Below the pieces are notes generated by a model. It worked only from the letters and a program-made list of their open reading frames with translations. It was not told where the DNA came from and searched no databases. A stretch of DNA of 64,000 bases from Ctenosaura bakeri (Eukaryota; Chordata; Lepidosauria; Squamata; Iguanidae). Positions 32,576 to 42,316 of the stretch are shown here, piece by piece (the stretch's first letter is position 1; each line of letters begins with the position of its first letter). A program made the position numbers and the translations under genes. The stretch is taken from NCBI GenBank assembly GCA_948474755.1, contig CAOLHI010002520.1, positions 124,001 through 188,000 of the forward strand, in the 5' to 3' direction.

Positions 32576-32774
32576 CGGCGGACGACAGAACTGAGGAGAG
32601 ACCGTTGCTCGGCGGGAGGAGCATGCGCAGTACCGGCGTGGGGGAGGGGTTCCCGCCAAGCGAACAAGCTCTAGAAGTTTCCGAACGCTACCGCGCAGGC
32701 GCTAAAGCTCCTAGTGTATGATGGCACAGATGACCACTCGAAGAACCACAGTTACAGGTAAGCAACCTGTTCTT
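32576..32774 (+). repeat. DIRS copy 3 right inverted repeat and terminus
   Basis: Inverted copy of 26710-26860, followed by the right-only tail with AACCACAGTTACAGGTAAGC and CTGTTCTT. It is followed directly by the remaining outer part of the palindrome arm (ATTTCAAATTCG...). Confidence 0.9.
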
Positions 32775-32840
32775 ATTTCAAATTCGTTGAGATGGTTTGA
32801 TACTCTATAACTCCTGACTTCAGTTGTTCTTTTTCTGTTC
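32775..32840 (-). repeat. Outer part of right palindrome arm, displaced by DIRS copy 3
   Basis: The stretch with TTTGATACTCTATAACTCCT and GACTTCAGTTGTTCTTTTT is the reverse complement of 25666-25727 with a few mismatches. Its separation from 26686 is explained by the DIRS insertion. Confidence 0.9.
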
Positions 32841-33099
32841 CCAGTGCTGACAATGCATGCTGAGACTATAGGCAGGGGAATCAGGGGGAGAGACTCCTAC
32901 AAACCTTCCTTCTCCCCTTGTCACTCCCCCCTCCCATTCCTTTGCATCTGGTCCCAGTACGGAGAAGGCAAGAGAATGGTGGAGGGAACCCTGGAAGGGA
33001 ATAGGAGAGGGATCATGGGTGTGTGTGTTATTCTTGGTTTTTCCACTTTTGTGAAGGTTCTGTGCCCTGAGCCCTCACAAAAGCGGAGGGACCATTGTA

Positions 33100-34328
33100 T
33101 TCCACAAAGGAATAATTAAGTCACTTAGCCAGAACTGCACTAAGGATTTTGCTGTCTTGATTTATGATAGGATGGTAACGAGATATTAGAGTATGATCTC
33201 CCAATGTCAGGTCAGCTTTGCTCCCTGCCATGTTTCAGAATGTTACTCTGTCATGATGATGAATGCTTCTTGATTATTTTATGCTTTATACTGTATGTAT
33301 AAAGCTTATCCTGTGTGGGAAGTGTATGCGAGCTTGTAATAAGGGATCACTGAATAGACAAACTCTTGGATTTCCATCATATGTTACATGTCACCTTATG
33401 TTTAACCTTTGAGTGTAATCTGATTGATTGTTGAAGAGGATGAAATGAGCACACTGCTGCAGTATGCTAGATGAAAGATTCTGTTAGAGCTTTGTTATAT
33501 GTTACATGCTATACACCTTGCTTGAGAAATATGTTAATCTGCTTCTAGAATGTATAACCATGTATGCTACCATGTATTGTGAGTTACTGCCATACTACAT
33601 GTGATCCTGATGTTTCATGCTGTTATTTCTGTACTACGGTGTACAATGGGCTTTACTCTGTTTTGTGTGTGTGTGTGTGTATGTGTGCGCGCGCGCATGC
33701 ATTGAGGATTGATTTTCACTGGTTACTCTTATGTTTGGGTGTATTAACCTTTGCTAATACACTTTGACTACCCTTGCTTTCTGTAGTAATGTCCTGCCAT
33801 GTTGTTAAGCAGGCCTACTTATCGCATGCTGTTGATCATGTTTAATGGTGTCATTATATGCTATGCTTAAAGTGTTAGGCTTGAAATTTGATTTTTTGTA
33901 GTTTGCTATATTAATTGGCATTTTAGACACTCAGAGCTCATCCATCTTGCTTTGGAATTACCATATTTTGTTCTGCTCCTGTTTATAATCAGTATGTACA
34001 AGTGAAGAACTCTTGAGAATGACCTGGGATGTAACAGGGTCATGTAGACTTAGGAATGTTAAAGGTCAGATAAAATGTAACATGTGTACAACAAGCTGTA
34101 GCTTTTCTGATGCTGATGCATGAATCTTTTCTTTCTTGTCAGCATTCTTTAATAAAAACATTAAAATGGTACAAGAAAGGAAGCCTGAAAGAACAAATCA
34201 TCCTACGTGGTATCCTTTGGCCAAAGTACTTGTGTGTGCGCGTGCGTGCGCACGTGTGTGCCTGTCATACTGGAATGGAAATTCCAGCATTATTGTAATT
34301 AATTTTAGCTGTTATTATTAGTTTTCGC
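33100..34328. other. Unassigned sequence with TG/CG dinucleotide runs
   Basis: AT-rich, no gene recognised. Contains TGTGTGTGTGTGTG followed by GCGCGCGCGCATGC (33664-33701) and GTGTGCGCGTGCGTGCGC (34232-34250), alternating purine-pyrimidine runs that could adopt Z-DNA. Confidence 0.5.
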
Positions 34329-35158
34329 TGCCACCACCCACTGAATTCTGAATAACGGAGCAGCACAGTGGGACGCTGCTCAGTAATTGCCAATCCCTAA
34401 GTTGGAGGATCTTCCCTCCCCCTCCTTTCTGGATGAGGAAGCTCTATCTAGCGTTGGCGTGGGGAAGGAGAGAAACAGAGGTCTTACAGAAAGTATTTAT
34501 TCAAGGCATGCAAATGAACAAGGCAATAACACACATGAGAGGCTCCCACCCTCCCAGGCACGCTAAGTTACAAGTAGTTACAAAAACAGATATAAAAACA
34601 CAGATACATTCTTTAGATCAGCCAGCCTCCAAAATAATGAAAGTCCCTGATGCGACTAGATAACTAGTTATAGTACTCACAGATGTTCATAGGCTTAGAT
34701 GTTCTAAGAGGAAAGAAGCCAGGAGGTGAGGCCAGGGCCTACAGCCTGCTACTGGCGCAGAACCCCCCTCCAGGAGGTTCCTTGGTTGTTGTCTCTTTGT
34801 TATCCCTTTGTTCTCTCTCGGCCACATGGCCTCTCAGGAGTTTTATAACTTCTCCTTGGAAGCATCTCGAAGCATCCCGAAGATGCTCACCTCTTACCTT
34901 TGATTGGTCAGTTCTCACCCTGTGACCTATGATGCTGACCCACAGTAAAATGTAATCTAATCCCAACACTTCATTAACCCTTGGTTTACCTGAAGAGGGA
35001 AGTATCCCCCTTTAGCTAAGTCTAGATAATGGGAAGCCCCATTATCACAGTGCCTACCTTTCTCTCTTTTCTACCTTTCTACCTTGTGTTTGGGGGTTCA
35101 TATCAGCTCCATGTCATCTAGGGTACGGTAAGGTGTGGTCTGTTTATCCACCCTCACA
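34329..35158 (-). mobile_element. Candidate antisense solo LTR
   Basis: A GC-richer block of about 830 bp that starts TGCCACCACCC and ends CCCTCACA. On the - strand it begins TGTGAGGGTGG and ends in GGTGGCA, and carries an AATAAA-like signal near 34497 and a TATA-like stretch near 34843. I could not find a matching target duplication, so the ends are uncertain. Confidence 0.35.
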
Positions 35159-35489
35159 AAAAAGTTTCCACATTACGTTACATGTGTGTTCTGCTCTTTG
35201 TATATAACATGTTTAGTGGCTTGCTTCATTGTAGGAAGGATGCTGGGTTTTGGTACTGTAAAACTTTACATATATGCCTTGTATTTTGCCTGATGTGTTA
35301 TGGGGAAATGGTGTGTAAAAAGATGATGGGATAGGTTGGGAATCTGTGGATGAGAACAGAGAAGTTTTCTGAAGGTTTTAATGTGAAGCCAGGTGCTAAG
35401 CTAGCCTTCAAAGTTTGATTGGTCTAAAAGGCCTGATCTAAGAGGTGCAAAATGCAAGGGCTGTAAATTATCTTATGAGAATGGGAGGG

Positions 35490-35721
35490 AGGATGTTATG
35501 ATCGGGACTGTGATAAGTCTTTTCTACTTGATCTTCAAAGGGTGTGGTTGGTGTAAGAATGGGAAATGGGAAAACCTGGGCAAAGTCCAGAAACACTTAC
35601 CTGGGAAACTTATTGTTGTTAGTTAATGAATGAGAAATTGATCCAAGCCTAATTTGCATGCATCATGTGGAATGCCTATATAAGCCTGTGCAATGCTTCG
35701 GACTCCACTCCTGGCAACAGT
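35490..35721 (+). promoter_or_regulatory. Possible U3/promoter remnant with TATA and octamer
   Basis: Contains an octamer ATTTGCAT at about 35652 and CCTATATAAGCC at about 35674-35685, spaced like a promoter, and stops where the LTR-like unit at 35722 begins. It could be the left part of an older LTR. Function is not shown. Confidence 0.25.
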
Positions 35722-36624
35722 TGTTACCGTAGTTTCTAGTCCGGACTTGTGGCATATTAGATATCATTTGATATCAAGAATTTGGCCTTCTTTACCCGTT
35801 CTTCTCCACGTGCTTGCTAGGCCCCCGGACAAGCACGCACACAGGCACGGCCAAAAATAGCTGAACCATTCAAAACAGACCCAGGCAGGCCAGTAATAGC
35901 CAGACTGCCGCTTTAGGAGACCTCCAGGCAAGTACTCTTTTAAGATCACATTATGTATGCACACTGTTTACAAAAGACTCCCTGCCCCAAGCCGGCAGCT
36001 TGACAAGCCGAATACTCAACTGTGTTTGCATACTGTCTACTCTGTTGACAACTCTGTCATAACTCAATCATGTAAAATACTGACCTTTCAGAGGCTTTGT
36101 CTCCAGCCCGAAACTCATTGTTATCCCCGGGAATGGACTAGCCTACGGGCACATTTTCCCCTATAAACCCCCCTGATTTTGAGCGCTTCTTCGGATCGCT
36201 CCTGGCTTCCATCCTGCTTTGCTGTCGCTTCTTCGGCGAGCCTTCTCCTCAGCTCTACATGCTGAGAATCTCCACTTCCACGGACTTTTCTTCAGACTAC
36301 CTGGGTTTCAGGACAGGTGTAGTATTTCCCATGCTAAAATCTCTCTCGAAAACCCTCTATCCAACTCCTACCTTTCTTTCAATAGGTCTGTGTGAGTGTG
36401 TTTGCATACATATGTTTTGACTGTGTTTATCAAAAATAAAGAAAGCAATTATTATTTACTTCTGTTTGCTCATTGACTCGGCCTGACCCCGTAGACATTG
36501 GGTTCAAGATCTCGCTAGGTTGCCCTGCCTCTTTGTATTGCTTAGCGGCGCTCTTGCTAATTCCCATTCCCCATTGTGAGCACATTGAGGTGTCCCTCCA
36601 GGGACCCCAGAAATCAGGGTAACA
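35722..36624 (+). mobile_element. LTR-like unit related to the solo LTR at 61388
   Basis: Begins TGTTAC and ends GTAACA. Shares order and motifs with 61388-62233: TTTGATATCAA near the start, CCGGACAAGCACG, a TATA-like CTATAAACCC at 36161, AATAAA at 36435-36440, GACATTGGGTT, TTGCCCTGCCTCTT and CAGGGTAACA at the end. No internal retroviral genes and no second copy nearby, so probably a solo LTR. The flanks (ACAGT left, AACTG right) do not give a clean target duplication. Confidence 0.65.
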
Positions 36625-36819
36625 AACTGAAGCTTTCATGCTTTGAAGTCCATGTTGCAGTTTATTTTTTATGGGGAGGGTCTGAAATGAAACTACTATA
36701 ATATTTTTAAAAAAATATTCTGAGCTATTCAGTTGAACTTGAAACTAACCACTGTGTGTGACATCCTCAGGCTTTGGAATGGTGGTTATCTTGGCTAGTT
36801 GCTAGGACTCAGATCACTG

Positions 36820-37048
36820 ACCACCCACCAGGGTATCGAAGAGTGTGTGTAGGTAAGGAAGAAGACAATCTTTGAAGGTTTTGTAAAATTCTGCACTAAA
36901 ACTGTTGCCTCCTCTGGATTTATTGGGTTTAAGGTACTTAATTACTTCTTAATTACTTCTTTGATTTTAACGGTTGTTATTGGAGCATTAAGGATATTCC
37001 TGTGTTCATTGATTAACAGGCAAAGCTTGATTGAATCAAAGAATTCTG
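36820..37048 (-). pseudogene. Antisense L1-type ORF2 fragment
   Basis: On the - strand: INEHRNILNAPITTVKIKEV, then a stretch where INPEE..VQNFTKPSK matches the L1 'SPGPDGFxAEFYKxFK' block. Short and decayed. Confidence 0.55.
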
Positions 37049-37050
37049 CC

Positions 37051-37220
37051 CAGAATTCTGAATCTAACTGTAACATATAAATGCGCATAAAAATGTTTTA
37101 AATTCGTTGTTAATATCCCATGGGAGATAAGTTGCCAGAATTCTGAATCTAATTGTAACATATAAACGAGCATAGTAATGTTTTAAATTCACTGTTAATA
37201 TCCCATGGGAGATAAGTTGC
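37051..37220. repeat. Two-unit tandem duplication, 85-bp period
   Basis: CAGAATTCTGAATCTAA... occurs at 37051 and 37136; the two units differ by a few substitutions and both end GGGAGATAAGTTGC. Confidence 0.9.
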
Positions 37221-37509
37221 TATTTTTAGATTTGACTACAGAAATAGAACATTTAGCTAGTTGTTATCTCAAAGCATTTGCTAACAAACTTGAGTTTGTG
37301 TTTCTATATGTATAGACATTTCTTTTTAGAGCAGTTAGTGAACTGTATATTTTTTCTATATTTAGCAATTCAAGCTCTGCTTTCTTAGTTGCCCACAAGG
37401 TAATTATTTTTTATACCTGGACAGTTTGTTTGATCTTTGGCATTTGTATATTTACAATCAGTTTGTACCTAGATGCAAAAAATTTTCAAGTCAAGGCTTC
37501 CTATGCAGA

Positions 37510-37678
37510 TGGATCTCTTGCAGCACGACAACACTGGGGATAGGACTTAATCAAGGAGGTTACAGCCCTGATATGGCAAGATCTGAGTGGAGCTGTTGAT
37601 GACTGGGTTACTTGGAAGTGTCTCATTCATAGTTGCCATAAGTCAAAGTCAAATTGATAGCCATAAAAAACAACAAAG
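37510..37678 (+). mobile_element. BovB-type RTE 3' end
   Basis: Contains GTGGAGCTGTTGATGACTGG, GGTTACTTGGAAGTGTCTCA and CATAAGTCAAAGTCAAATTG, followed by an AAAACAACAAAG tail, the characteristic BovB 3' end. Compare 12205-12285. Confidence 0.8.
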
Positions 37679-37814
37679 GACTGCTTACTTTTGGATAATC
37701 ATTCCAACTTGCATTATGCCTCATATCAAGTGGTTCTACTGCCACCTGGTGGTGGAATCATCTTATGGAAGATAATGTAATTTGCTGACCTAGAGGTAGG
37801 ATTTCAACACTAAT

Positions 37815-38250
37815 GATGTTTCACCATTCACCATTTTGGTTGCCCTCTTCTGGACACGTTCCAACTTGTCGATATCCTTCTTGAATTGAGGTGCCCAGAA
37901 CTGGGCACAGGATTCCAAATGAGGTTTAACAATGCAGAATAGAGTGGTACCATTACCTCCCTTGATCTAGACTTCAGTAAGTCTTCTGACAAGGTCCGAC
38001 ATGATATTCTTGCAAACAAGCTAGTAAAATGTGGGCTATGCAATGCTACTGTTAGGTGGATTAGTAACTGGTTGACTGACCAAACCCAAAGGGCTTCTCT
38101 TAGTCCTGGAGAGAAGTGACTAATGGAGTGCCACAGGTTCAGTCCTGGGTCCAGTGCTGTTCAACATCTTTATCAATGATTTGGATGGGGAAATAAAGTG
38201 CATTCTTATCAAATTTGCAGATGACACCAAGTTAGAGGCGTAGCTGACAC
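37815..38250. mobile_element. CR1 LINE fragments in two orientations
   Basis: 37825-37960 is an antisense CR1 C-terminal piece (CATTTTGGTTGCCCTCTTCT, GAATTGAGGTGCCCAGAACT). 37966-38250 is a + strand RT piece reading DFSKSSDKVRHDILANK and [13 protein letters not shown] sequence with FADDTK-like residues at the end (GCAGATGACACCAAG). The two pieces meet head to head near 37962. Both are dead. Confidence 0.75.
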
Positions 38251-38284
38251 CACAGAGGACAAGTAATATGCATTACAAGTAAAT

Positions 38285-39643
38285 AAAATGGTTTATTACT
38301 TGAACAAGCAAGGCAGGACTCAGTCGATGACCCTTCTCAGTCTTGCCCTTTGGATCTGGGACTGGTGTCTGGACAGAGGCATCCTACTGTCCACCACCCA
38401 TCTCCCAGGAAAAGAGAACCTTGCCAGATGCTCTGAGCAGAACAGTGGCGTTGTGCCACGAGTAGATGCTCAATCCCAAAGTTTTGCAGCCTGTGTTGTG
38501 CAGGTGGGCGTTTCCACAGATTGAACACTTTGCATCAGTTCAGAATGCTTAGTGCATGATGTTCTCCAGGGCTTGAACAAGGAAAGGCTCACTTGGTGAT
38601 ACTTTTCTGTATCACGGGAGAAACACTTCTGTATATGCTTTCCCCTCATCCCTTTCATCACTAGGGTCCACTCAAAGCTGATTAGGGGCAGAGCTAACTG
38701 CATTCTTGTTACTCCATGGTGGCTGAGACAGCCATGATTTGCCAGCCTCCTCCACCTGTCGTGCGGAAGATACATCAAGCTCCTGTTGAGGCTGGATCTG
38801 TTGAGTCTTCACAACAGTCAGGTTCATCATCCTGACATGGACACCTCAAACTGATAGCTTGGAGGATCTGTCCATAGCTTCTTTGTTGACGCTGCTTTGT
38901 TGAATCTTGGCAGCTGCCCTAAAGCCTTCTACTCAGAGATCCTATTCCTATAAATGGTACAGGGTTTGTTTGTTTTTTTGTTCCTGGCTTTTCAGCACAT
39001 ACCTCTGGATGCAGCCTGGATTTAGCATATTTTGGACTTTCTGTTGTCTTTATCTGATAAGGACCTATTGCTCTCCTCCATCCAGTGCTACCTTGCTGCT
39101 GTATCCCATCTGTTCCAGTAGTCAGGCAAGCCATCCTGCTTCTGGTGCCTCCTGGTTAAGCATATCTTCAAGGGTTATAAGAACTTACACTCTTCAGTTT
39201 GGGTTCCCACACCCCAATGGAGCCTGGAACTAGTTCTGTCACAGCTTTTCTGAAGACCTTTGGAACCTATGGTAACTTGCAACATTCATCTCTGGACGTG
39301 GAAGATGGCATTCCTTGTAGCAATAACATTGGCCAGGCAAGCTAGAGATCTCAGTACACTCTGTGTTGATGCTTCCTGTGTTTCCACAAGGACAAGGTTG
39401 TTCTCAGACCTAACATTTTCATTATTCCTATAGTAGTCTCTGCTTTCCATCTCAATCAGGACCTCATACTTCCTGCATTCATGCTGAACCCATCTTCTGA
39501 ATTCGAACAGATGTTTACCCAAAGGCTTCTGCTTAACTCTCAGTATTTTCAACTGGTTCTATGCAGGTGCGGAACAAACTCTGTGTGTGAGCTCAGAGAT
39601 GACACTTATAGAACTACATATACAGGTGAACAGTCAGTTCTTT
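38285..39643 (+). pseudogene. Diverged DIRS fragment: RNase H end, recombinase pieces and right terminus
   Basis: 38288-38410 reads YYLNKQGRTQSMTLLSLALW and THLPGKENLA, the RNase H end (compare CYINRQGGTHSTTLL and HLAGQENTTADALS). 38905-38960 reads KPSTQRSYSYKWYR, the YR start. 39297-39440 reads WKMAFLVAITLARQARDLS, the first-Arg block. The right end near 39590-39643 (GAGATGACACTTATAGAACT, ATACAGGTGAACAGTCAGTT) resembles the right tail of the full copies. It belongs to an older lineage with many stops; the left end and the MT-like part are missing. Confidence 0.75.
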
Positions 39644-39689
39644 ATCAGAGATGGTTTTGTTCCACTGTTTTTGGGTTTGTTAATTGACC

Positions 39690-39804
39690 ACCACAGTTCA
39701 AGTTGGATAATGACAAGATGAAACCTGTCCAGAGAAGGTCAAACAAGATGACCAGAGGTCTCAAACCAAACCCTATGAGAACTGTTTTAGGAATCCGACA
39801 TGTT
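39690..39804 (+). mobile_element. CR1 3' region, left piece split by L1
   Basis: Reads AAACCTGTCCAGAGAAGGTC and CAAACAAGATGACCAGAGG, the CR1 [11 protein letters not shown] region. It resumes at 41576 after the L1 insertion. Confidence 0.75.
39789..39804. repeat. Target site duplication of L1, left
   Basis: AGGAATCCGACATGTT, repeated at 41560-41575. Confidence 0.92.
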
Positions 39805-41559
39805 AAGATATTAAATAATTTTTGTAATGGAAATAAAAAATCGAGGATTAACAAGAAATATTGGTATAAAAGTCAAAAAGGAGGTGGCCTGGGACTTCCA
39901 AATTTAAAATGGTATTATTATGCAAATCAATTGAGATATATCATAGAGGGGGTTTCAGGAAAGGGTGATTTAGATTGGTTAGAGATAGAAGATATGAATA
40001 TTGAGACAAAATTAGAAAATATATTTTTTAGGAATTTTTCAAAGAAAGAAATGGAGAAGATAGAAAATCCTTTTATAAAAAATATAATAGAAATATGGAA
40101 AAAAAAATAAAAGAAAATTATTACCGAATATATCAATATTAACTCCGATAGTGATGATGGAAAAATTTCCAATAAATTTAAGAGAAACAATAGAGAAAGA
40201 AATAAAAAAACAAAAAATTTATAGATTAAAAGATTGGATGAAAATAATGATAAATAAAGATAGAATGAAAGAGAGATTGCAGGAAACTAAAATATCCTGG
40301 TTAAATTATATACAATTAGAGCAATGGACAAAGAGTATGAAAAGATATGTTAAGGATTTTAAAGAATATACTAAATTTGAACAAATTATTATTCAAAGAG
40401 AAAATATGCAAGAAAATGAAATACTAAAAGGTATTACAAGTGAAATATATAAAATATTAGCAAAAGAACAAGAAGAGGATTTTCTTAGAAAAATGTGGGA
40501 GGAAGAGATAGTACAAAATATAGATATACACGAATGGAGAAAAATTTGGAAACAACGTCATTTAAAAAAATTATCAATAAGAATAAAAGAGAATTATTAT
40601 AAATTAGTGTGGAAATGGTACTTGACTCCAGTGAAATTAAATCAAATAGATGAGAAATATTCAAGATTATGTTGGAGAGGATGTCAAGAAATTGGTACAT
40701 ATATGCATATGTGGTGGAATTGCAATAAGATAATGGAGTTTTGGCAAAAGGTTTTTAAAGAGATAAAAGAGATTATAGGAGCAGATATACCAGTATGTCC
40801 AAATATTGCATTGTTGTCTATATATGATAAGGTTGAGTGTACTCAAGTAAAGAAAGAATTAATAACAAATTTGTTAACTGCAGTGAGATTAATAATAGCA
40901 AAAAAATGGAAAGCAAATGAAAAATTTCAAATAGAGGAATGGTATAACGAAGTGTGGAAAATTGCAATTAATGATAAACTAACATGTAGAATTAGGTTTA
41001 TGAAAGGTTTGGTTAAAGGGAATGATTTTGAAGAAATTTGGAAAATATTTTTGGATAAAGTTCTGAAAAGAGATAGTAATACTACCCTGTCAAAAGAAGA
41101 ATGGCAATTTTGGAAAGTGGATTAAATAAAAAGTTGGCTCTGGGGGGTGGGTATTTTTTAGTTTTAGTTTTGTTTTTCTTTTATGTTGTATATTTTGTAA
41201 TTCTTAGTAGGTGTGTGTGTCAAACTTGTGATTTATAGATTTAAATGGATAAGTGATGTTAATGTTTTTTTTTAAAAAAAAAAGTTAAAAGAATTAACAA
41301 TAGAAATAGATTAAAGGGGATGTGAAAAATATTGAATTAAATGTGAAATTATAACAGTTGAACAGATTTATAAATTTAAGGGTAAAGGTGCAAAATAACA
41401 ATGAAAGTTAGTATTGCTTAAGAGAAGAGAAAAAAAGAAAAGGAAAAAAAAATTTTTTTTTAATTCACTATTATGTATATCACATGGTGTTTAATTTTTT
41501 TTTCTTGTTTTGTATTTGTGATTCAGTTATATAAATAAAAAAAAAATTAAAAAAAAAAA
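39805..41559 (+). mobile_element. 5'-truncated L1 LINE
   Basis: Holds the C-terminal part of ORF2, a T/A-rich 3' UTR and an A-rich tail, between 16-bp target duplications. The insertion interrupts a CR1 tail, which dates it as younger than that CR1. Confidence 0.9.
39810..41125 (+). pseudogene. L1 ORF2 C-terminal part, one break
   Basis: First part to 40110 reads GGGLGLPNLKWYYYANQLR, the segment after the RT domain. A break at a run of A residues near 40100 separates it from the frame 40151-41125, which holds FTPVKL-like 'YLTPVKLNQ' and a C-x3-C-x7-H-x4-C knuckle (CWRGC...HMWWNC) typical of L1 ORF2 ends. The endonuclease and RT domains are absent through 5' truncation. Confidence 0.85.
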
Positions 41560-41955
41560 AGGAATCCGACATGTTTAGCTTAGAGAAGACTGAGAGATGA
41601 CATTATTGCCGTCTTTGAGTATCCTGTTTATTATTATTGCCCTCTTTAAGTATACTGTTTAGATAGTAGAAGATGAAGCGATCTTGTTTGCTGCTGCTCC
41701 AGAGGCTAGAAAATAAATCAGTGGATTGAAATTACAAGAAAAGAGATCTCACCTAAGAAAGAACTTCTTGTCTGTGAGAGCTGTTTGACAGTGGAACGGA
41801 GTACCTGAGAAGGTGGTAGACTCTGCTTTTTGGGAGAGTCTTTAAAGGAAGTTTGTACAGCCATCTCTCAAGAGTACTGTAGTTATGTATTCCTGGATGG
41901 TAGGAGATTGAACTAGATGGTGTTTGCAATACTTCCAACTTTATGATTCTATGAA
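41560..41955 (+). mobile_element. CR1 3' region, right piece, to the CR1 end
   Basis: Begins with the second copy of the L1 target duplication, then the CR1 MFSLEKT block, a damaged 'AAPEARKxNQWIEITRKE' stretch, FLSVRAV-like sequence, and the terminal TATGATTCTATGA repeat. About 45 bases near 41620-41660 are duplicated (TGCCxTCTTTxAGTATxCTGTTTA). Confidence 0.85.
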
Positions 41956-42299
41956 TTTTGACTTTTAAAATGATGATATCAGCTATCTTAAAGTGTTCTT
42001 AAGAAAGATGATTTGGGAAGGATATTTTTTAAATAAGGTGAATTATGAAAGATTACTCTATAAAAATGAGATAAAATAGTAACTTATTGCATTAATATAA
42101 ATCAGCACATCCAGATGTTAAAATGAATTATAGTTCATTTCAAATAAAAAAATGTCTTTTTGCCATTTGTAGGAATCTCATATGGGAAATTATAATAAAT
42201 CTAGTTTTAGTGTCCATGCATCAATACATTTCTGATTATGTCAATCCACCTTCCCCAATTTCTGGATTATTAAATGTAATCTGTCATATTTGTGACCTG

Positions 42300-42316
42300 G
42301 AAATTTCATCAGTTGC
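42300..42316. repeat. Target site duplication of second L1, left
   Basis: GAAATTTCATCAGTTGC, repeated at 44509-44525. Confidence 0.92.

Larger units (their letters stand above)
26687..32774 (+). mobile_element. DIRS copy 3: young, near full-length DIRS retrotransposon
   Basis: About 6.09 kb from GTTCTTCTTCGTGG to GCAACCTGTTCTT. Order: left terminus and inverted repeat, intact gag (27019-29472), intact RT/RH/MT frame (29474-31387), YR with one frame break (31384-32399), ICR (32443-32533), right inverted repeat (32576-32726). It is the best preserved copy for gag and RT. The site it entered can be inferred because it interrupts the right arm of a palindrome whose left arm is intact. Confidence 0.95.
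25383..33097. mobile_element. Tigger/mariner-like element containing a long hairpin, split by DIRS copy 3
   Basis: The outer ends are imperfect inverted repeats: CAGTCCTCTCTCCGCATTTG on the left and, reversed, CAATGGTCCCTCCGCTTTTG from the right, each flanked by TA (25381-25382 and 33098-33099), as expected for Tc1/mariner-Tigger insertion. No transposase frame remains, so it is non-autonomous. Inside is a long imperfect palindrome (25666-26689, continued at 32775-32840). Taking out DIRS copy 3 (26687-32774) leaves about 1.6 kb. Confidence 0.55.

Noticed and set aside
26687..32774. Copies 2 and 3 as a segmental duplication
   Set aside because: Similarity stops exactly at the element ends; flanks are unrelated (antisense CR1 against a hairpin repeat).
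42123..42316. N-terminal extension of the L1 frame
   Set aside because: The L1 boundary is set by the 17-bp target duplication at 42316, so the frame to its left is chance host sequence.
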